From: Actinomycetota bacterium
GTDB taxonomy: Bacteria > Actinomycetota > Thermoleophilia > RBG-16-64-13
Length of the DNA stretch: 64,000 nucleotides
Assembly (NCBI GenBank): GCA_016278725.1
Contig: JADQBG010000015.1
Coordinates: 1 to 64,000 of the forward strand
Reading direction: 5' to 3'
Part shown: positions 41,122 to 50,032 of the stretch, piece after piece
How positions within the stretch are numbered: position 1 is the first letter of the stretch
Layout of the letters: each line of letters begins with the position of its first letter
The notes under the pieces: model-generated
Seen by the model: only the letters and a program-made list of their open reading frames with translations
Database searches by the model: none
Told to the model about the DNA's origin: nothing
Position numbers and translations under genes: made by a program

Positions 41122-42246
41122 ATGCAACGATCTGTCCCCAGCCAAACCGTCCGCGCCCTCCGCACACGGGCTCAAGGACTCCGGCCACCCAGCGATCGCC
41201 CATCATCCACGACCGTTGCGGGTGTGATTGACCGAGTCGAGGTTCAGGCTCAGGAGGAGAAAGCCGCGGCGCTCCAGGTGAGAGCGCGCAGCACCGGCCT
41301 CACCCGGGACGATGTGGAGAGAGCGCGAACCGAGGACCGGGCGGTGATCAGGATCTGGCTGATGCGCGGGACCCTTCACCTGGTGACCCCGACAAACCTC
41401 GAGTGGCTTCTTCCGTTGCTTGGCCCGCACTTCGTCAAGGCCGGGCGCCGACGTCTTCTCTCTCTGTGGCGGAACGAGGACACGCTGCAGAGGGGGCTGC
41501 GCGAACTAGTGCGGGCGCTCGACGAACGCCCCCTCACCAGAGAGGAGCTGCGGGAACATCTGCTGCGCAAGGGGCTCCCCGCCGCCGGGCAGGCGTCCAT
41601 ACACCTGGTGCGTTACGCGGCCCTGCAGGGTGATCTCTGCTACGGTCCCAGTCGAGACGGCAAAGAGAGCTTCGTCCTGCTTCGCGACTGGATCAAATAC
41701 GCTCCCCGTCCTCCGAGCGACGACACCTTGGCCGCTCTCACGCGTCGCTATCTAGCCGGTTACGGACCGGCTACTCCCGCGGACATGGCCGCCTGGGCCG
41801 GGTTACCCCTCGAGTTGGTGCTCCGGGGCTGGCGCCTGGTGGAGCATGAGTTGTCCGAGGTGCGCGTCGATGGCCGGACTTCGGCTCTCTGGTTCCTCGG
41901 GGAGGCAGAGGGGGAGCTTGAGTCGGCGGCCGGCCCAGTCCAGGTAAGGCTTCTCGGGCGCTTCGATACCTACATCCTCGGCTACGACGACCGCGAGCTT
42001 CTCTATGAGAGCGCACACGCGCGCCGGGTCAATGCCGGAGGGGGCCTCATCCGGCCAACGCTGGCCGTCGACGGCAGGTTCGTGGGAACCTGGGGGTTGG
42101 ATTCGCGCCCCAAGCTCGCGGCCGTCAGCGTCGAGCCGTTCGGCAGACTTCCTCAGAAAGCCGAGCGCGGCCTACTGGAAGAGACCAAAGACGTCGGCCG
42201 ATTTCTCGGCATCTCTACGCGCCTCGCGCCGAACCAAAGGCCGTGA
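41122..42246 (+). CDS. Winged-helix DNA-binding domain protein (AlkZ/HTH_42 type)
   Basis: A 374-residue protein of the winged helix DNA-binding family related to the DNA glycosylase AlkZ. Typical segments are RARSTGLTRDDVERARTEDRAVIRIWLMRGTLHLV, ASIHLVRYAALQGDLCYGP and RRYLAGYGPATPADMAAWAGLP, and late in the protein LLGRFDTYILGYDDRELL. Homologues unhook interstrand cross-links or are uncharacterised; the catalytic QxQ motif of AlkZ is not obvious here. Start ATG 41122. Confidence 0.82.
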   Translation: MQRSVPSQTVRALRTRAQGLRPPSDRPSSTTVAGVIDRVEVQAQEEKAAALQVRARSTGLTRDDVERARTEDRAVIRIWLMRGTLHLVTPTNLEWLLPLLGPHFVKAGRRRLLSLWRNEDTLQRGLRELVRALDERPLTREELREHLLRKGLPAAGQASIHLVRYAALQGDLCYGPSRDGKESFVLLRDWIKYAPRPPSDDTLAALTRRYLAGYGPATPADMAAWAGLPLELVLRGWRLVEHELSEVRVDGRTSALWFLGEAEGELESAAGPVQVRLLGRFDTYILGYDDRELLYESAHARRVNAGGGLIRPTLAVDGRFVGTWGLDSRPKLAAVSVEPFGRLPQKAERGLLEETKDVGRFLGISTRLAPNQRP

Positions 42247-42260
42247 CCCGAGGGCGAAGC

Positions 42261-42425
42261 TCAATCCTCTGAAGCTCCGGGCTTTTCCGAATCCTCTTCC
42301 TTCTCGGGCCGCTCTTCGACCCCCATCAGCCTTTCCCGAATGCTTTCCTGCTCTTTGCGCTTCTTCTCCTCCCAGTACGCCTCCATATTGCGGCAGGCGC
42401 CGCAGGCCTTACTCGAATCATCCAT
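42261..42425 (-). CDS. Small CxxC protein, unknown function
   Basis: A 54-residue protein. The N-terminus carries CGAC (MDDSSKACGACRNMEAYW) and the rest is highly charged, Glu/Lys-rich helix. A GGAG ribosome site lies five bases before the ATG at 42425. It follows the FrnE-like selenoprotein gene on the same strand, so the two may be co-transcribed and the CxxC may be a redox partner or a metal site. Confidence 0.55.
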   Translation of the reverse strand: MDDSSKACGACRNMEAYWEEKKRKEQESIRERLMGVEERPEKEEDSEKPGASED

Positions 42426-42507
42426 TGCTACTCCAGACCTTCGCAGAGTCCTATTGCTTCACCCTCCGACGCACCCGGCCGTCCCGCGCTAACCCACCGC
42501 ATGCACC

Positions 42508-43116
42508 TTAGAGTTGCTCCCGCTGAACCTTGTCCAGCAACTCCCGGAATACATCGAGGGGCTGAGCGCCGACCAGAGCGTAACGGCCCTCGAAGGTGAA
42601 GGCGGGCACCCCACCGAAACCGTACCGCGCCGCCTCTTCCTGAACGGCCTGACGCCGGGCCGCGTAGCGCCCGGAATCTAGCGCCTCGCCCATTTCATCG
42701 GGATCCAGCCCAGCTTCCTCGGCGAGGCGCCGCAGCACCGCCAAATCCCCGATGTCCTCGACTTTGGCGAAGTAGGCTTGGAACACCGCGCGGTGAAACT
42801 CCTCGAACTTCCCTTGGTCCCTCGCGAACTCCGAGGCTTCGATGGCGAGGCGGCTGTTGGAGAGCCGCTGCGACGGGCGGTAGGGCAGATCGAAATCCTC
42901 TGCGCGCCGCCGCATTCCCTCCGCCGAGGCTTCCATATCCCGCCCGGGGAAGAGCTCGGCCAAGGGTACGCCTTCCGCCCTGGTCTCCGGATGGATCTCG
43001 AAGCTTACCCATTCCACTTCCAGAGGGAATTCTGCGCTGAGCTTGTCGACGATGCCCGTCGCGACGTAGCAGAAGGGTCAGATGTAGTCCGAATAGACCT
43101 TTAACTCAATAGCCAT
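42508..43116 (-). CDS. FrnE/DsbA-like oxidoreductase selenoprotein (UxxC)
   Basis: From ATG 43116 the protein reads MAIELKVYSDYI, UGA, PFCYVATGIVDKLSAEFPL, then EVEWVSFEIHPETRAEGVPL. This is the start of a FrnE-type DsbA-family protein with the active site C-P-F-C changed to U-P-F-C at residue 13. The downstream 169 residues are a normal FrnE domain including FGGVPAFTFEGRYALVGAQP. Without readthrough only 12 residues would be made, or translation would start at an internal site lacking the active site. With readthrough it is 202 residues. A DsbA-like UxxC selenoprotein is known in bacteria. Confidence 0.8.
43047..43061 (-). promoter_or_regulatory. Candidate SECIS hairpin in the FrnE-like gene
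   Basis: On the minus strand CGACG and CGTCG (43057-43061 and 43047-43051) form a perfect 5-bp stem around the loop GGCAT, starting 22 bases after the UGA (43078-43080). Position and size fit a bacterial SECIS; the loop begins with G. Confidence 0.5.
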
Positions 43117-43189
43117 GAATCCAGTTTACTCTCCCGGGAGGACGGCAAGGCCAATCTAATGCCGCGCTGTCGGCCGGCCACCACCCAAT

Positions 43190-43414
43190 CTACTGCGGGC
43201 GCTGTCGGCTGGCCCACCAAAGACCGGCCGCGATCTCGGCGACGCCTGCGGCTCTGGCGAGCGCCGGGCTCTCCACGAAGACGTCCATTCCCCGGGCCCA
43301 CCAACGGGGCCCGTCTCTCCAGAGCCTCATATGCCGCCGGGGCTGCACCAGGGCGGCCACCCCATCGCCGATAGCCAACAAGGCGAGAATCTCGTCCATC
43401 CGCGATTTCCACAT
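43190..43414 (-). CDS. Small protein, unknown function
   Basis: A 74-residue protein with two amphipathic or weakly hydrophobic helices (residues about 6-22 and 48-68, ALARAAGVAEIAAGLWWAS) joined by an Arg/Trp-rich segment (RRHMRLWRDGPRWW). AGGAGG lies just before ATG 43414, and it lies 20 bases downstream of the pirin gene on the same strand. No family recognised. Confidence 0.6.
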   Translation of the reverse strand: MWKSRMDEILALLAIGDGVAALVQPRRHMRLWRDGPRWWARGMDVFVESPALARAAGVAEIAAGLWWASRQRPQ

Positions 43415-43434
43415 TTCGTCCTCCTGCTCGGAGC

Positions 43435-44133
43435 CTAGGCCAAATCGAACAGCAACAACTCAGAATCCTCTTCCGCTCGGATTTCCACCGCGGTCTCCTG
43501 CTCCAGGGCGGCGCCGTCTCCCTGGTCCAAGCGCTCGCCGCCCACCGTGACCGCCCCCTGAGCCACCTGCACCCAGGCGGCCCGTCCCTCGGCCAAGTCA
43601 TGGCTGATCTGGTCGCCGGCGGAGAGCAGGGTCGAGTAGATCGAGGCGTCTTGGTGGATCTCGAGCGACCCGTCGCGCCCGTCCTTGGAGGCCACCAGCC
43701 GCAGACGCCCGCGGCGCTCATCCTCCGCAAACTCCTTCTGCTCGTAACCCGGGGTGATCCCCTCCTCGTCGGGGAGAATCCAGATCTGCAGGAGGTGGAC
43801 GGGCTCGGTCTCCGAGGGGTTGAATTCGCTGTGGCGTACACCGCTGCCCGCCGTCATATGCTGCACCACGCCCGGGCGGATCACTCCCCCGCCCCCGCTG
43901 GAGTCCTTGTGCTCCAGGGCTCCGCTGAGTACCAGGGTGATGATCTCCATATCGCGGTGGGGGTGCAGGCCGAATCCTCGATCCGGGTCCACCTTGTCCT
44001 CGTTGATCACCCTCAGCGTGCGAAAGCCCATGTGAGCCGGATCCATGTACCCGGCGAAAGAGAAGGTGTGACGGGTATCCAGCCAACCGTGGTCGAAGTG
44101 ACCGCGGTCTTCGGAGCGACGGATGGTGATCAT
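43435..44133 (-). CDS. Pirin family protein (YhhW-like)
   Basis: A 232-residue bicupin: MITIRRSEDRGHFDHGWLDTRHTFSFAGYMDP, LHPHRDMEIITLVLSGALEHKDSSG, VQHMTAGSGVRHSEFNPS and WILPDEEGITPGYEQKEF. The His ligands of the metal site are in HPHRDME and the GSGVRHSE segment. Homologues are quercetinases or redox-regulated proteins. ATG 44133 follows GAGGAGAG. A later C-terminal cupin domain is included. Confidence 0.93.
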   Translation of the reverse strand: MITIRRSEDRGHFDHGWLDTRHTFSFAGYMDPAHMGFRTLRVINEDKVDPDRGFGLHPHRDMEIITLVLSGALEHKDSSGGGGVIRPGVVQHMTAGSGVRHSEFNPSETEPVHLLQIWILPDEEGITPGYEQKEFAEDERRGRLRLVASKDGRDGSLEIHQDASIYSTLLSAGDQISHDLAEGRAAWVQVAQGAVTVGGERLDQGDGAALEQETAVEIRAEEDSELLLFDLA

Positions 44134-44183
44134 TTGATCTTCTCTCCTCAAAGCTTTTTTCGAGCCTAAGTGATTCATTTCCC

Positions 44184-44258
44184 CTCAGCAGCGCCGGGTT
44201 ACGCGCAGCGACCCTCGGCTGCGCCGCGGGGACTCAGCACCGCCGGGTTACGCGCAGC
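44184..44258. repeat. Two 26-bp direct repeats
   Basis: Copies at 44184-44209 and 44233-44258 differ at one base. The core is CGCCGGGTTACGCGCAGC and the copies are spaced 49 bp apart. They lie in the 285-base non-coding gap between the pirin and ATPase genes. No function is apparent: they could be operator sites or small repeats. Confidence 0.6.
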
Positions 44259-44418
44259 CGCCGTCAAGCGCGCGCGGCCCTCAGGCGCGCCTCTGGGGCA
44301 AAGGTGCGTCTCATGCGCCGCGCTCGAGCGCCCACTGCCCCCTGACTTCTTTCCCAGCCTGCAGGGCAGATGATGAAAGCGGCGAATAGCCGTTTGCAGG
44401 GGAAAGGAGGTTGACGCG

Positions 44419-45408
44419 ATGGGTGCGCCCGAAGACCACGGAAGACCGATCCCCATGAGCGAGGGGCTCGAATTGCTGTTCTCCAAGCGGGCGCAGGGAG
44501 ACGCCGAGCCCCGGGGGGAGTCCGCGGCCCCCGCCGAACCCGGCGGCCCCAAGGCGGCCGGCGACTCCGGCGCCGAGTGGTCCGGCGGCGAAGGCCCCTC
44601 GGCGCCGGAAGACAGCCCACCACGGGAGCACAGTTCCCACTTCCGCGCCTTCCAAGAAGAACGCCCGCGCGGCGGCGTGCTGCCCACGGGTATACCTCAG
44701 TTGGATGAGGTGTTGGGCGGAGGACTCGACTTCGGTCTGATTACGGTCGCCGGCGCTCCCGCCACGGGAAAGACGCTCCTCTTGGAGGAGACCGGGAGAT
44801 CCGCCCTTCTGCAAAACCGGACGGTGATCTACGCCAGTCTCCAGGACGGTTCCCTGGCGGCGTGGCAAAGGCTGATGGCCCGCTTCAGCGAGGACGTGGC
44901 CGGGTTGCCCCTCCCGCTCGCCGATCTGAGGGCCCGGTCCCTCGACCAGCAGGCTTCGGAAAGACTCGAGGAGCTCGACGCCCGCTTCGCCCACGAAATA
45001 CAGCCTAGGCTCATATTGCTCGATCGCCTCCCTCCGGGAAACGACGGTCTGCAAGGCCTGCTCGACAATATCTGGTGGCGGGTCCGCGAAGCCATGGAGC
45101 GGCAGCAACCCTCTCCCGTTCTCCTGCTGGACGGCCTAGAGGCGGTGGAGTTTCAGACGGCGCGGCTGCATCAGGGCCTGCAACGGCTGGGCGTGCCGGG
45201 CCTAGCCACCGCAGAATCGGTCGAAGCAGGGGCCCAGGTGGACGGCGGCGGCCTGCTTCTGCTGCAGGAGACCGATGACCAAGCCATGGGCTACGAGGCC
45301 CAAATCCTGCTCACCGTGGCGAGAAACCCGAGGACCGGTTGGCAGGGCCGCATTCAGCTGCGGCTCGACCGTAGCTCCGGACGGCTGGAGACCCCTCGCC
45401 CGGATTGA
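44419..45408 (+). CDS. RecA/KaiC-like P-loop ATPase, unknown function
   Basis: A 329-residue protein. A disordered N-terminus (about 1-85) is followed by a RecA-fold domain with LPTGIPQLDEVLGGGLDFGL, Walker A GAPATGKT (about 114-121) and Walker B PVLLLDGLEAVEF. This resembles KaiC/DnaB/SAMP-type ATPases, but no second domain or specific partner is visible. It begins with ATG 44419 after AAAGGAGG. A good candidate for a signalling or DNA-related ATPase; the role is unknown. Confidence 0.72.
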   Translation: MGAPEDHGRPIPMSEGLELLFSKRAQGDAEPRGESAAPAEPGGPKAAGDSGAEWSGGEGPSAPEDSPPREHSSHFRAFQEERPRGGVLPTGIPQLDEVLGGGLDFGLITVAGAPATGKTLLLEETGRSALLQNRTVIYASLQDGSLAAWQRLMARFSEDVAGLPLPLADLRARSLDQQASERLEELDARFAHEIQPRLILLDRLPPGNDGLQGLLDNIWWRVREAMERQQPSPVLLLDGLEAVEFQTARLHQGLQRLGVPGLATAESVEAGAQVDGGGLLLLQETDDQAMGYEAQILLTVARNPRTGWQGRIQLRLDRSSGRLETPRPD

Positions 45409-45438
45409 CAAGAATTCGCCCAGGAGTAAGCTCCCTGG

Positions 45439-46758
45439 GTGTCTCCTTCGTATTCATCCAAAATACAGCTCGTCGTGGTCGCCGCGGCGGGCTTCGTGGT
45501 TTGGGCGGGCTTCGGCGCGGTCCTCCCCTACCTTCCCCTGTTCCTGCAAGAGCAGGCGCACGCTTCGGTTGCCCTGATCGGCGTGGTCGCGGCCGCCTAT
45601 TACGTGGGCAGCTTCCTCTTCTCATCGCCCATGGGCATGTTGAGCGACCATGTGGGCCGCAAGCCGCTGCTGGTGGCGGGAGTCGCGCTCTATTCGGTCT
45701 CCACCCTGCTTTTCGTCACCACCACCAAGCCCGAGTGGTTCGTGCTCTTCCGGCTTCTCGAGGGCGCCGGGGCGGGCATCGTCACTCCCGCAGCCATGGC
45801 TTTCGTCGCCGACATCACGCCGGAGCCGGAACGGGGCCGCGCCTACGGGTGGCTGACGTCCGCACAGTTCGGCGGACTGGTGGCCGGGCCCGGTTTGGGC
45901 ATCCTCTTCTACAATCTCGGCGGGGGAGCCGGCCTCTGGGCCTTCTACAGCATTTTCCTCTTCGGTGCAGCGGCCTCGGCCCTCACCGCTCTGGCGCTGG
46001 TGCTCTTCGTGCGGGAACCCCGGCGAGATGAGGTGTCCGGAGCCCCCGGGTCGGCCGAATCGCCGGGTACGCCCCCCTCGCGGCGTCCCTCTTATCGCAC
46101 GCTGATGAGTCCCCCGGTGATCGCTTTCATGGTGGTGGCGGCCACGGGCAATCTGGCCATGGGCGCCTGGGAGGTGCTCTGGAGCATCTGGCTGCGCCAC
46201 ATCGGGGCGTCCATGGCTTTCGTCGGTCTTACCTGGACCGCTTTCAGCGTGCCCATGCTGCTCTCGTTCCTTGGGGGACGCCTGGCCGACAGGCACAACC
46301 GTTTTGTCCTGATGTTCTCGGGACTGGGTTTTGCCGCTATGACCTGGATAGCCTACGGAGTGCTGCGCGACCTCGAGGTCTTCCTGGTCTTTTGCGTGCT
46401 GGAAGGTCTCGCCATGGCCGTCGCTTTCCCGGCGAAGCAGGCATTCCTCGTCCAGGTGAGCCCGCCGCAGTGGGTGGGCTCGGTGCAGGGAATCGAGGCG
46501 TCGACCATGCAGCTGGCCGGGTTGGCCGGCACCCTGATTGCACCTCTCCTCTACGAGCGGGTTTCGGGCCTGGCAATCAGCCTTAGCGGCGGCGCGGCCC
46601 TCGTGGGACTCGCGGTAGCCGCCCCTGCGCTCTACCGGGCGTCCAAGGAGTCAGGGCATTCATCCAGGTCGGGGAGGCCTCCCGAGGAACAAAACCACCC
46701 GCCCGAGGAGAGAGGTCTGCGCCGGGAGCCCGCCCTGCGCACGTCCGGCCGAGCGTAG
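45439..46758 (+). CDS. MFS transporter
   Basis: A 439-residue major facilitator with 12 helices. The motif A region GMLSDHVGRKPLLVAG (loop 2-3) and its second-half counterpart GGRLADRHNRFVLM are visible. It resembles drug or multidrug exporters of the MdtG/TCR type. GTG 45439 was chosen since it lies 30 bases after the ATPase stop, with GGAG nearby. The last residues are Arg/Glu-rich. The substrate is unknown. Confidence 0.9.
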   Translation: MSPSYSSKIQLVVVAAAGFVVWAGFGAVLPYLPLFLQEQAHASVALIGVVAAAYYVGSFLFSSPMGMLSDHVGRKPLLVAGVALYSVSTLLFVTTTKPEWFVLFRLLEGAGAGIVTPAAMAFVADITPEPERGRAYGWLTSAQFGGLVAGPGLGILFYNLGGGAGLWAFYSIFLFGAAASALTALALVLFVREPRRDEVSGAPGSAESPGTPPSRRPSYRTLMSPPVIAFMVVAATGNLAMGAWEVLWSIWLRHIGASMAFVGLTWTAFSVPMLLSFLGGRLADRHNRFVLMFSGLGFAAMTWIAYGVLRDLEVFLVFCVLEGLAMAVAFPAKQAFLVQVSPPQWVGSVQGIEASTMQLAGLAGTLIAPLLYERVSGLAISLSGGAALVGLAVAAPALYRASKESGHSSRSGRPPEEQNHPPEERGLRREPALRTSGRA

Positions 46759-46908
46759 CCGCCTCGGCTCGCCCGAAACGGCGTTTCGCAAGAACGCCGG
46801 TGGTTCGTCCGCCAGCGTGAGGATGAAGGCGATCACCAGAAGAACGATCACCGCCAGGACGGCCAGTCCTCCGAGTAGGCTGGTCCAGGGCTTTCTTCTA
46901 TCCGACAT
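46660..46908 (-). CDS. Small single-helix membrane protein
   Basis: An 82-residue protein with one strong membrane helix (about residues 14-34, GLAVLAVIVLLVIAFILTLA) after a short basic N-terminus. ATG 46908 has a GAGG site at nine bases. Its C-terminal half overlaps the 3' end of the MFS gene on the other strand, so the tail may not be conserved. Confidence 0.42.
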   Translation of the reverse strand: MSDRRKPWTSLLGGLAVLAVIVLLVIAFILTLADEPPAFLRNAVSGEPRRLRSAGRAQGGLPAQTSLLGRVVLFLGRPPRPG

Positions 46909-47144
46909 CTCCACCGCCCTCTTCAGGCCAGGCCTTCGCGCTTCTCCTTATCCTCTAGAGCACGCTTTTTCCAGGGCCAGGTACCCTCCAGTTCGACGTC
47001 TATCGCCCAGGATAAGAAGGGAAATCTTTTCGAAGATGTTGTCAAGCGACTCCACGCCGCCCTCTTCCCCGTTACGAGGGGTGCTACAATCTTTTGTCGC
47101 ACTTTACTCGCGAAAGCTTTGTTCACCCCCCGCTATCTCTTAGG

Positions 47145-49100
47145 ATGCGCATGCCCACCACGCCCGACAAGATCCGCAATCTGGCGATCATCGCCCACAT
47201 CGATCACGGCAAGACCACTCTGATCGACGCAATATTCCGCGCGGCGAGAACCTTCCGCGACAACGCGCGCATCGAAGAGCGGGTCATGGACTCGAACGAC
47301 CTGGAGCGCGAGCGGGGCATCACCATCCGCGCCAAGCACTGCACCGTGGACTGGGACGGTTACCGCATCAATCTGGTCGATACCCCCGGTCACGCCGATT
47401 TCTCCGGCGAGGTGGAACGGGTCCTCTCTATGGTCGACTCGGTCCTGCTCTTGGTGGACGCCAACGAGGGCCCCATGCCGCAGACCCGTTACGTGCTCAC
47501 CCGAGCGCTTCGCCTCGGCTACCACCCCATCGTGGTGGTGAACAAGGTGGACCGGCCCAACGCCGATCCCGACCGGGCGCTCGAGGAGACCTTCAATCTC
47601 TTCCTGGAGCTGGGGGCCACCGACGAGCAGGCCGACTTCCCGGTGGTCTACGGCTCGGGGCTCGAGGGTTGGCTGGTATCCAACTTAGAAGCCGCCCAGA
47701 GCCTGTTGGCAGAGGGACGAAAGCCCGAGGGCATGGAGGATCTCTTCCGCACGGTCATCGAGCACGTCCCTGCGCCGGAGGCCGATCTGGAAGCGCCCTT
47801 CCGCATGCAGATCTCGACGCTTGCCTGGAGCGACTACCTGGGGCGCATCGGCTGCGGCCGCGTGCTTTCGGGCACGCACCGCCGGGGCGAGCAGTTGCTG
47901 CGCACCAGCGTGGCCGGCGAAGCGACGGACGACGCGACCGCGGGATTCTCCCCTACGCAGGATTCCGAGGAGCAAACCTGGCTGGTGACCGGAACCGAGG
48001 CCACCCGCTCGAGCCACCTCTACGTCACCGAGGGCCTCGAGCGAGTCGAGGTGGACGAGGTCTCCGCCGGCGACATCGTCTGGCTGGCGGGCTCGGACGA
48101 CCTCTTCATTGGCGACACGATCAGCGATCTGGACTTCCCCGAGCCCGCGCTGCCCCCGCTGGAAATCGAAGAGCCCACGGTTTCGATGTTTTTCCTGGTC
48201 AACACCGGCCCCTTTTCCGGTAAGGAAGGCCGCGCGGCCACCCTGAGACAAATCCGCGAGCGCCTGGAGCGCGAGGCTCGGGTGAACGTCGCCCTGCGCG
48301 TCGAGGACCTCGGCCGCGCCGACGGTCTCAAGGTATCAGGGCGCGGGGAGCTCCATCTGGCCATCCTAATCGAGGAGATGCGCCGAGAGGGTTTCGAGCT
48401 CTGCGTCTCGCGTCCCGAGGTGATCACCAAGCGCGGAGCCAACGAGTCCCTGCTCGAGCCCTACGAAGACCTGGTGATCGACGTGCCCGGGGACTATCAG
48501 GGAGTGGTGATCGAGAAGCTGGCGCGCCGCCAAGGCGAGCTCAGGGCCATGCACACGGAAGGCTCAGGAGTGGTCCGCCTGGAGTTCTCCATCCCCACCC
48601 GCGGCCTGATCGGCTACCGCACCGAATTCCTGACCGACACCCGGGGTTACGGCGTGATGAATTCCCGCGTGAGCGGCTATCGGCCCTGGGCGGGCCAGGT
48701 TGTCTCGCGCGACCGGGGCTCGCTGGTCAGCATGGAGGCGGGAACCGCCACCGGCTACAGCCTGGAGAACCTCCAGTCGCGGGGCACTCTCTTCGTCTCC
48801 CCCGGCGAACAGGTCTATGCGGGAATGATCGTGGGCGAGCACACCCGGGGCGAGGATCTGGCCTGCAACCCCACCAAGACCAAGAAGCTGGGCAACTACC
48901 GCTCCGAGAACAAGGAGATCGACGTGGGGCTCAAAGTTCCGCGCAAACCCAGCCTGGATCAGGCGCTCGAGTGGATCGGCGACGATGAGCTGGTGGAGAT
49001 CACCCCCGAGTCCATCCGGGTGAGGAAGGCCATCCTCGACGCCGAGGAACGCAAGCGCGAGGAGAAGCGCTCCACCGCCAGGGACGCCTCGGCCGCCTGA
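47145..49100 (+). CDS. typA: Ribosome-associated GTPase TypA/BipA
   Basis: A 651-residue translational GTPase, slightly longer than the usual 600-615. [36 protein letters not shown] and NKVDRPNA are the G1-G4 and switch motifs, followed by domains II, III and the BipA-specific C-terminal domain ([42 protein letters not shown]). Binds the 70S ribosome and aids stress and cold growth. A TACAAT box lies at 47085-47090. ATG 47145 is used; ATG 47151 is also possible. Confidence 0.95.
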   Translation: MRMPTTPDKIRNLAIIAHIDHGKTTLIDAIFRAARTFRDNARIEERVMDSNDLERERGITIRAKHCTVDWDGYRINLVDTPGHADFSGEVERVLSMVDSVLLLVDANEGPMPQTRYVLTRALRLGYHPIVVVNKVDRPNADPDRALEETFNLFLELGATDEQADFPVVYGSGLEGWLVSNLEAAQSLLAEGRKPEGMEDLFRTVIEHVPAPEADLEAPFRMQISTLAWSDYLGRIGCGRVLSGTHRRGEQLLRTSVAGEATDDATAGFSPTQDSEEQTWLVTGTEATRSSHLYVTEGLERVEVDEVSAGDIVWLAGSDDLFIGDTISDLDFPEPALPPLEIEEPTVSMFFLVNTGPFSGKEGRAATLRQIRERLEREARVNVALRVEDLGRADGLKVSGRGELHLAILIEEMRREGFELCVSRPEVITKRGANESLLEPYEDLVIDVPGDYQGVVIEKLARRQGELRAMHTEGSGVVRLEFSIPTRGLIGYRTEFLTDTRGYGVMNSRVSGYRPWAGQVVSRDRGSLVSMEAGTATGYSLENLQSRGTLFVSPGEQVYAGMIVGEHTRGEDLACNPTKTKKLGNYRSENKEIDVGLKVPRKPSLDQALEWIGDDELVEITPESIRVRKAILDAEERKREEKRSTARDASAA

Positions 49101-49172
49101 CCCTAGGCGGGTGCCTGACCCTCGGCCGCCTGACCCGGCCCGGCCTTGGCCCGCGCCTCGGCCGCCTGACCC
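49087..49172 (+). repeat. Three copies of a 17-bp repeat at the typA end
   Basis: The sequence CCTCGGCCGCCTGACCC occurs perfectly at 49087-49103, 49120-49136 and 49156-49172, at spacings of 33 and 36 bp. The first includes the typA stop codon (TGA 49098-49100). They lie just upstream of the tipA promoter. Partial duplication or repeated slippage is likely. Confidence 0.8.
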
Positions 49173-49181
49173 CGGTTCCCC

Positions 49182-49212
49182 TTGACTCTCACGTTACGTG
49201 AGAGTCTACACT
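49182..49212 (+). promoter_or_regulatory. MerR-type promoter with long-spacer operator for tipA
   Basis: TTGACT (49182-49187) and TACACT (49207-49212) are 19 bases apart, the unusually long spacer of MerR-activated promoters. The spacer is filled by a near-perfect palindrome with arms GACTCTCACGT (49184-49194) and ACGTGAGAGTC (49196-49206) around a single T. This predicts that the downstream MerR regulator controls its own gene. Confidence 0.85.
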
Positions 49213-49246
49213 CGTTCTCGATCGTCAGCGAAACGGGGGCGCCGGG

Positions 49247-50002
49247 ATGGCATACAAGGTAAATCAGTTGGCTCAGCTCGCGGGCATCAGCGTGCGCACC
49301 CTGCACCACTACGACGAGATCGGCTTGTTGGAGCCGTCGGGCCGCAGTGAAGCGGGTTACCGGCTCTACTCCATCGCCGAACTCGAGCGGCTGCAGCAGA
49401 TCCTCTATTACCGGGAGCTCGGCTTCCCTCTGACCGCCATTCGCCGGGTGATGAGCCATCCGAGCTTCGACCGGCTGGAGGCACTGGCCGAGCAGCGCCG
49501 CCTGCTGATCGAGAAACGGCGCCGGATAGACGCCATGATCACCGGCCTGGACCGGGCGCTCGCGAGCGCGGAGAAAGGAATCAATATGGACGAGAAAGAC
49601 ATGTTCGAGGTCTTCGGGGACTTCGACCCCACTCGGTACGAGGAAGAAGTGAAGGAGCGTTGGGGAGAGACCGACGCCTACAAGGAGTCCGCGCGCCGCA
49701 CCGCCGCATACGGCAAGGAGGATTGGGCCCGGATCAAGACCCAGCAAGACGAGATCAACCGGGATCTGGTCGATTTGGCCGCGGGCGGCGCCGCCCCCGA
49801 TGACGAGCGCGTCCAGGAAGTGGTGGAGCGCCACTGGCGCAGCCTGAACGACAACTTCTACGAATGCCCAGCTGAGATGTACCGAGGGCTGGGCGAGATG
49901 TACGTGGCCGATCCCAGGTTCAAAGCCACCTACGACGCCATGCACCCGGGACTGGCCGAGTTCTTTCGCGACGCGATCCGCCTGTGGGCGGCAGGGCGCT
50001 GA
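49247..50002 (+). CDS. TipA-like MerR-family transcriptional regulator
   Basis: A 251-residue protein. The MerR winged-helix DNA-binding domain is at the start (YKVNQLAQLAGISVRTLHHYDEIGLLEPSGRSEAGYRLYS, followed by a dimerisation helix). The C-terminal TipAS domain (about residues 125-250, YEEEVKERWGETDAYKESARR, FYECPAEMYRGLGEMYVADPRFKATYDAMHPGLAEFF) binds thiopeptide-like drugs in the founding member. The long-spacer promoter just upstream points to drug-induced autoregulation. Confidence 0.92.
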   Translation: MAYKVNQLAQLAGISVRTLHHYDEIGLLEPSGRSEAGYRLYSIAELERLQQILYYRELGFPLTAIRRVMSHPSFDRLEALAEQRRLLIEKRRRIDAMITGLDRALASAEKGINMDEKDMFEVFGDFDPTRYEEEVKERWGETDAYKESARRTAAYGKEDWARIKTQQDEINRDLVDLAAGGAAPDDERVQEVVERHWRSLNDNFYECPAEMYRGLGEMYVADPRFKATYDAMHPGLAEFFRDAIRLWAAGR

Positions 50003-50032
50003 GACACTAGGGCCTGGCGCGGGGCGAAGCGC

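Noticed and set aside
43018-43116. Frameshift or pseudogene in the FrnE-like gene
   Set aside because: The frame is the same before and after the stop, all family features are kept, and the UGA lies at the active-site Cys; selenocysteine explains it better.
46923-47126. Minus-strand 67-codon open frame upstream of typA
   Set aside because: No ribosome site or family features; it overlaps the typA promoter region with a TACAAT box.
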